This document shows positions 35,825 to 39,866 of a stretch of DNA of 39,866 bases, one piece after another. The notes under the pieces were generated by a model. That model was given only the letters and a program-made list of their open reading frames with translations. It was not told where the DNA came from and searched no databases. Position numbers and translations under genes: made by a program. The first letter of the stretch is position 1. The number at the start of each line of letters is the position of its first letter. Source of the DNA: Verrucomicrobiales bacterium (GTDB lineage Bacteria; Verrucomicrobiota; Verrucomicrobiia; Methylacidiphilales; JAAUTS01); assembly GCA_031265365.1 (NCBI GenBank), contig JAISCS010000201.1, positions 1 to 39,866 of the forward strand, in the 5' to 3' direction.

Positions 35825-36868
35825 ATGAAACACTATTTGTTATATGTAATAATAATTTTTATTTCTGCCAATAATTTATTTTCCGATATTAATATTGGAC
35901 AAACACTTCTAAATAATGATAAAATTATTTCATCTGGCGAATTTTCTGTTACTAGAAATATAAAAATTGAGCCAACCATAACCACAGAGTCCGAATTGGT
36001 CGAATTCCAAAGTGAATTAAGAAAACGGCTTAATAAAACTGTTTCTAGCGCAATATCTAAAACATCAAATGAAAACAAAAAAAATACAGAATTAGCAATT
36101 AAAGAAATGGCTAAAACTAGGGCAATGGAGTTGAAAAATGGGGTTGATAATACTGCTAATTTTACCATTAAATTTTCAGGTACGGATAATGTAAAAATTA
36201 TTTCCCACAGTAATAAAAGCCGATACGACAACTTTTATTATCGTTCATCGGGCATAACATATCAATATAAACCTGATAATAATATTATTATAATTTCTCA
36301 AGAAAAGAAATGGGGGAATATTGGAGGACCAATATACGAAAATTGGCGTTTTGCAGGGCGTGGAATATTAAATCATTTAGAAGATTTTAATTCAAAAATT
36401 AGTGTTTTAACAGAAACTGATAATGAATTATTGATTGGTTTTTTTTCAAAAAAACATAAGGATAATATCACCTTCTCTTTAAGAAAGGATTTAGGCTATT
36501 TATGGGATAAATATATTATTGAAGAAGAGAAAATGTTTTTTAAAAAAGAAGGCCAATTTTGTGATTTCCAGTATATTTCAGGAATTTTATTTCCAACTAA
36601 GTATATAGAAACAGAAACTAGAAACAAAAAACTTCGGTACACAATAACTGACACCTTAAAAGATATAATATTAAATAAAAATTATGAAATAACGGAATTT
36701 ATTCCACGAGGGTTTCCAATATGTAATGTTCAGGACAATCGCTTTTCCCCTCCATTTTTTTATTTAGCAAAAGGTAGTCTGCCTAGTGAAGAAGAATTAA
36801 TAAAAATGCGCACCAATGAAACTTATTTACAGAATTATAATGATTTGATAAGAAAATTAGCAAGATAA
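35825..36868 (+). CDS. Secreted protein of unknown function, AT-rich orphan
   Basis: Signal peptide MKHYLLYVIIIFISANNLFS; Lys/Asn/Ile-rich. Confidence 0.62.
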   Translation: MKHYLLYVIIIFISANNLFSDINIGQTLLNNDKIISSGEFSVTRNIKIEPTITTESELVEFQSELRKRLNKTVSSAISKTSNENKKNTELAIKEMAKTRAMELKNGVDNTANFTIKFSGTDNVKIISHSNKSRYDNFYYRSSGITYQYKPDNNIIIISQEKKWGNIGGPIYENWRFAGRGILNHLEDFNSKISVLTETDNELLIGFFSKKHKDNITFSLRKDLGYLWDKYIIEEEKMFFKKEGQFCDFQYISGILFPTKYIETETRNKKLRYTITDTLKDIILNKNYEITEFIPRGFPICNVQDNRFSPPFFYLAKGSLPSEEELIKMRTNETYLQNYNDLIRKLAR

Positions 36869-36880
36869 ATTAATGAATCA

Positions 36881-38059
36881 TTACCAATTTTCAAAATATT
36901 TTCTAAAAATATTTTCTTTCCATTCAAAGTTTTTTGGCCGATCTTTAGAAAATTTTAAGAATTGTTTTTTTTGTTTAAATGAAAAAATATACCATGCAGG
37001 TATCTGTCTATCTCTGTGGTTGTTGTCTATATTATATTTAGCGTCTACCAGCTTATAGCCCCACATTGTTTTTCTGTAGCCAAACGTAATTAAATATAAT
37101 TGGAATCCGAAGCCATAATCCAAATTTCGAGGTAAATCATTCATCAAATCCTTCCCATTGATTACCAGAAATCGAGTGTTGCCAATAATACAAAAATTAA
37201 CATCGAAATTCGGAGTTAATGGATCAGGGCAAAACCAAATTGGAAAAGTCTCAGTATAACGCGGTGTAATGTTTTGAGGAGTCTTTGCATTAGAGACAAC
37301 AGCAGAAAAGTTTTTGCCAAATTGTTTTTGTAACCATGTCAGGTGGTTACTGTCAGCGGGAGCACTAGGTACCCATGGTTTCCAATCTTCTTTTGAACGA
37401 TATTCCAACCATATCTTACCGCCTTTTTCATTAGCAATCGCCGGAGCCATGACAATGCGGGAAGCTATGCCAACAGAACGCAAAGCAGCCACACCCAGAA
37501 TAGCAAGGTCTATTTCCGTACCCGCTTTCCCTTTTAACGTGGTCAACGGGTCAAGGTCACCTTTAGTGCCGATGGGATAGGTGTTTCCTTCATCTTCCAA
37601 TCGCACTTCTTTTCGCAGCCATTGAAACACGATATTGGCTGTTTGGTCAATGTCAGCGGCATCCTTGACCAAGGGATTTAATATTTCATGCAAAACCTGT
37701 CGCCAGTTTGAATGCGCGGTGCGTTCGTAGCGAATGCGTAAAGCAAGCAAGTACTCTTGATAGGCTTGGTACGGAATGAACGAGTAATATTTGTTTTTGA
37801 CACTTTGCGAGAGTTGTATGTGTTTAATCACCACATCCGGCGGAATGTTCAATTTGTCGGTGCGGCTGAAAGTCCGTACCAGATAAGCGGCGTCACGATT
37901 GAAATTGTCATCCGGCTCGGCTTGGCCAAGATATTTTTTCAGTTCATCCACGTACTGCTCCGCTTCGGTTGAGGCGTAACCGTCGGTGAATTGGCTATGC
38001 GCGATTTGCGGTATCATGGGCAGCGTGATTAACACAAGGTACTGTAAGATATGTTTCAT
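36881..38059 (-). CDS. Transglutaminase-like superfamily protein with degenerate catalytic triad
   Basis: GKAGTEIDLAILGVAALRSVGIASRIVMAP aligns to the neighbour's GKCFEMNLLMIALLRSIGVPARFVVIP. Confidence 0.68.
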   Translation of the reverse strand: MKHILQYLVLITLPMIPQIAHSQFTDGYASTEAEQYVDELKKYLGQAEPDDNFNRDAAYLVRTFSRTDKLNIPPDVVIKHIQLSQSVKNKYYSFIPYQAYQEYLLALRIRYERTAHSNWRQVLHEILNPLVKDAADIDQTANIVFQWLRKEVRLEDEGNTYPIGTKGDLDPLTTLKGKAGTEIDLAILGVAALRSVGIASRIVMAPAIANEKGGKIWLEYRSKEDWKPWVPSAPADSNHLTWLQKQFGKNFSAVVSNAKTPQNITPRYTETFPIWFCPDPLTPNFDVNFCIIGNTRFLVINGKDLMNDLPRNLDYGFGFQLYLITFGYRKTMWGYKLVDAKYNIDNNHRDRQIPAWYIFSFKQKKQFLKFSKDRPKNFEWKENIFRKYFENW

Positions 38060-38061
38060 TT

Positions 38062-39522
38062 TTACTTGGTTTTCTGTGGAAACTGGAAAATATTTTCCGC
38101 TACTTGTTCGTGCAAATAAAGCTCGGTTTCCCGTCCGGCGATAACTTTTACCGTGTCCCATACCAGTTTCCCGTCAACTGCCGCGCTGACCAAATAGGGG
38201 TAAACCTTGGTGTTGTCCGCCAGTTCAAACACGACTTCCCCTGACCGCTGGGCGGAGTATTGTTGCGCTACCGTGCGCCAAGTGCCGTAATTGAAGGTGT
38301 AAACGGTGTAGCAGATGGGTTTGACCGTGCTGCCGGCGGCGGTGACCTTCAGCAAAGCCGGTTTGGTATACGAGGCAGTGATGTTCTCCATGAGTTCCCA
38401 TCTTTCCCGTCCGTGCAAATCCCGCTCCGTGGGAAAGCCAGGCAGGGCGTACACCACGGAATAAGACTGGCTGTTGGCCATCAGCCAGTCGGGGTTTGCC
38501 CCGGCGTCCAGATGCCCCCATTTGGCGTTCTGACTGTCCCAGTATTCCACCCATGAATGGTACAAATCCGTTTGGCCCGTCCAGTAGGGAATGACCACGA
38601 AGCGTGCCGGCACGCCGATGGAGCGCAACAGGGCAATCATCAGCAGGTTCATCTCGAAGCATTTGCCCTCTTTCGTTTTCAACAACTGGCGCGGGGCCAT
38701 GTCGCGGTATTCGCCGGAGCCGGGGGTGAATTTCATGAACGCCGTCCCGCCGGTGTTGCCTTTGTACAACCACTTATGGGCAATCAAGGCGGCTTCCTTG
38801 GTGTCGGTGCAGTTAGCGACCAGCGGGGCGAGGGTTTCGTAAAACTCCTTGCGCCAGTCGTCCAAGTCCTCGTCCGTGATACGGTAAGGCAAGACGTATT
38901 CCATCCATAATTTTTCGTCAAGTTCCTTGCCATTGCCCCAAACCGTTTCTTTTTTGACTTTCAGGTAGTAATTGACCGTGTTGAGCAAATGTTCGGCGGT
39001 GATGTTGACCAAGTCGTAGGGCGGCGCGGAAGTAATCAATAATTTCATTTCCGGCGTGTTTGACTGCGCCAACGCCTGTTCCAACTCAGGCCGGTTTTCC
39101 CCCGCGCGTATCAAGGCTTTTTCCAAGGGAGACACCGCGACGGTTGGGGAAGCAACAGGCTGGGAAGATGCACTGACGCTTGGCACGGGGGATGGCGTCG
39201 ACTGGGCGGTTGTTCCGGTCGCTGACGGTGACACATTCCGGTAGTTTTTCCATGTGCCGCGCGCGGGTTCCTTGGGCGGCGCGGGTTTCAGCAAAGGGTC
39301 GTCCGGGAAAAATTCCCTCAGACTATCCTCCGCCAGCAATGTTTTCGGGATGCGCGTGGAGCCGCCGGAAACAGCCAGCCTTAAATAATCGCCGTCAACT
39401 TCGACTTGCAAGCCTTCCAGCGCGGTGCCGTTTTTCAAATGCACCACTTTGGCATAAACCGGGTAAAACAGAGTTTGGCAAACGATTAGCAGGCTAACCG
39501 CGATTAACTTGCGGACAGGCAT
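38062..39522 (-). CDS. Secreted transglutaminase-like protein (intact Cys-His-Asp)
   Basis: EGKCFEMNLLMIALLRSIGVPARFVV...LYHSWVEYWDSQNAKWGHLDAGAN. Confidence 0.82.
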   Translation of the reverse strand: MPVRKLIAVSLLIVCQTLFYPVYAKVVHLKNGTALEGLQVEVDGDYLRLAVSGGSTRIPKTLLAEDSLREFFPDDPLLKPAPPKEPARGTWKNYRNVSPSATGTTAQSTPSPVPSVSASSQPVASPTVAVSPLEKALIRAGENRPELEQALAQSNTPEMKLLITSAPPYDLVNITAEHLLNTVNYYLKVKKETVWGNGKELDEKLWMEYVLPYRITDEDLDDWRKEFYETLAPLVANCTDTKEAALIAHKWLYKGNTGGTAFMKFTPGSGEYRDMAPRQLLKTKEGKCFEMNLLMIALLRSIGVPARFVVIPYWTGQTDLYHSWVEYWDSQNAKWGHLDAGANPDWLMANSQSYSVVYALPGFPTERDLHGRERWELMENITASYTKPALLKVTAAGSTVKPICYTVYTFNYGTWRTVAQQYSAQRSGEVVFELADNTKVYPYLVSAAVDGKLVWDTVKVIAGRETELYLHEQVAENIFQFPQKTK

Positions 39523-39582
39523 TTGTTTATGTTTAAGATAAAAAAACAGGTCAGATTGGTCAAGCAATATCATGATTTCTGG

Positions 39583-39755
39583 TTCCTCGCCGTTAGCAGT
39601 GGCAGCGTTGACGCTGGGACCAACGCCGCCGACCACACTCCCCGCGCTTATTCATTCCCCGTCCGTGAAGGGGTGGCGCGGAGCGCCGGGGTAGTTCAGC
39701 GTTTGGTGCTCTTCCCCTTGGACCGCTAAACTACCCCGTCGCTCCGCGCCACCCC
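39583..39755. repeat. Composite: 30-bp module (inverted) plus REP-like CCCCGTCCGTGAAGGGG palindromic pair
   Basis: TTCCTCGCCGTTAGCAGTGGCAGCGTTGACGC...GGGGTGGCGCGGAGCGCCGGGGTAGTTCAGCG...ACTACCCCGTCGCTCCGCGCCACCCC. Confidence 0.85.
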
Positions 39756-39816
39756 TTGTCTGTTTGGAATAGTGTATCATCGTTTTTAATGGCCACTGGA
39801 GTGGTCGTTAACCAAG

Positions 39817-39846
39817 GAGCCCGTGCGACGGCCGTCGCACGGGCTC
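39817..39846. repeat. Perfect 30-bp palindrome GAGCCCGTGCGACGGCCGTCGCACGGGCTC
   Basis: Self-reverse-complementary along its full length; 20 bp from window end. Confidence 0.95.
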
Positions 39847-39866
39847 GGCGGCGGTGAGTGCGCGCA

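Noticed and set aside
36881-38059. Interpreting the degenerate transglutaminase as a sequencing-error pseudogene
   Set aside because: The ORF is full-length with signal peptide and intact frame, so decay by frameshift is not supported; pseudoenzyme is more likely

Overview
GC-rich chromosomal window of about 40 kb. The lineage is probably PVC/Verrucomicrobiota-like, inferred only from the LpxC-FabZ fusion, bactofilin and gene styles. From left to right it contains: a family-4-like uracil-DNA glycosylase, cutA and a RAYT (REP-associated Y1 transposase); a large iron-uptake block (FeoA, porin, FTR1 permease, P19, DUF2318, two FtsX-type permeases, ABC ATPase, second porin, FeoA-FeoB and a small FeoB-associated protein); DUF3431; ribE; a zinc-ribbon coiled-coil protein; lpxC-fabZ and lpxA; Dabb; bactofilin; SOD; panD; a beta-helix protein; hicB with a broken hicA; an LMW-PTP/SHMT fusion ORF; DUF1015; vWA, rhodanese and MauE genes; a Wzy-like protein with a degenerate hydrolase domain; an AT-rich island with DUF1573, a small Cys-rich secreted protein and an unknown protein; and two transglutaminase-like proteins, one apparently catalytically dead. 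Main hunt results: (1) the word CGCTGACG/GCTGACGGTG is extremely over-represented across the GC-rich part (hand count about 60 8-mers and 24 10-mers), in several reading frames and both orientations, like a DNA-uptake or Chi-type signal; (2) many families of palindromic intergenic elements are present, several inserted in frame inside conserved ORFs (porin, DUF2318 protein, FeoB, Wzy-like), nested in each other, or apparently breaking a gene (hicA); (3) the AT-rich DUF1573/Cys-rich-peptide island is a candidate uncharacterised secreted-peptide system. All counts and alignments were made by eye; no searches were run.
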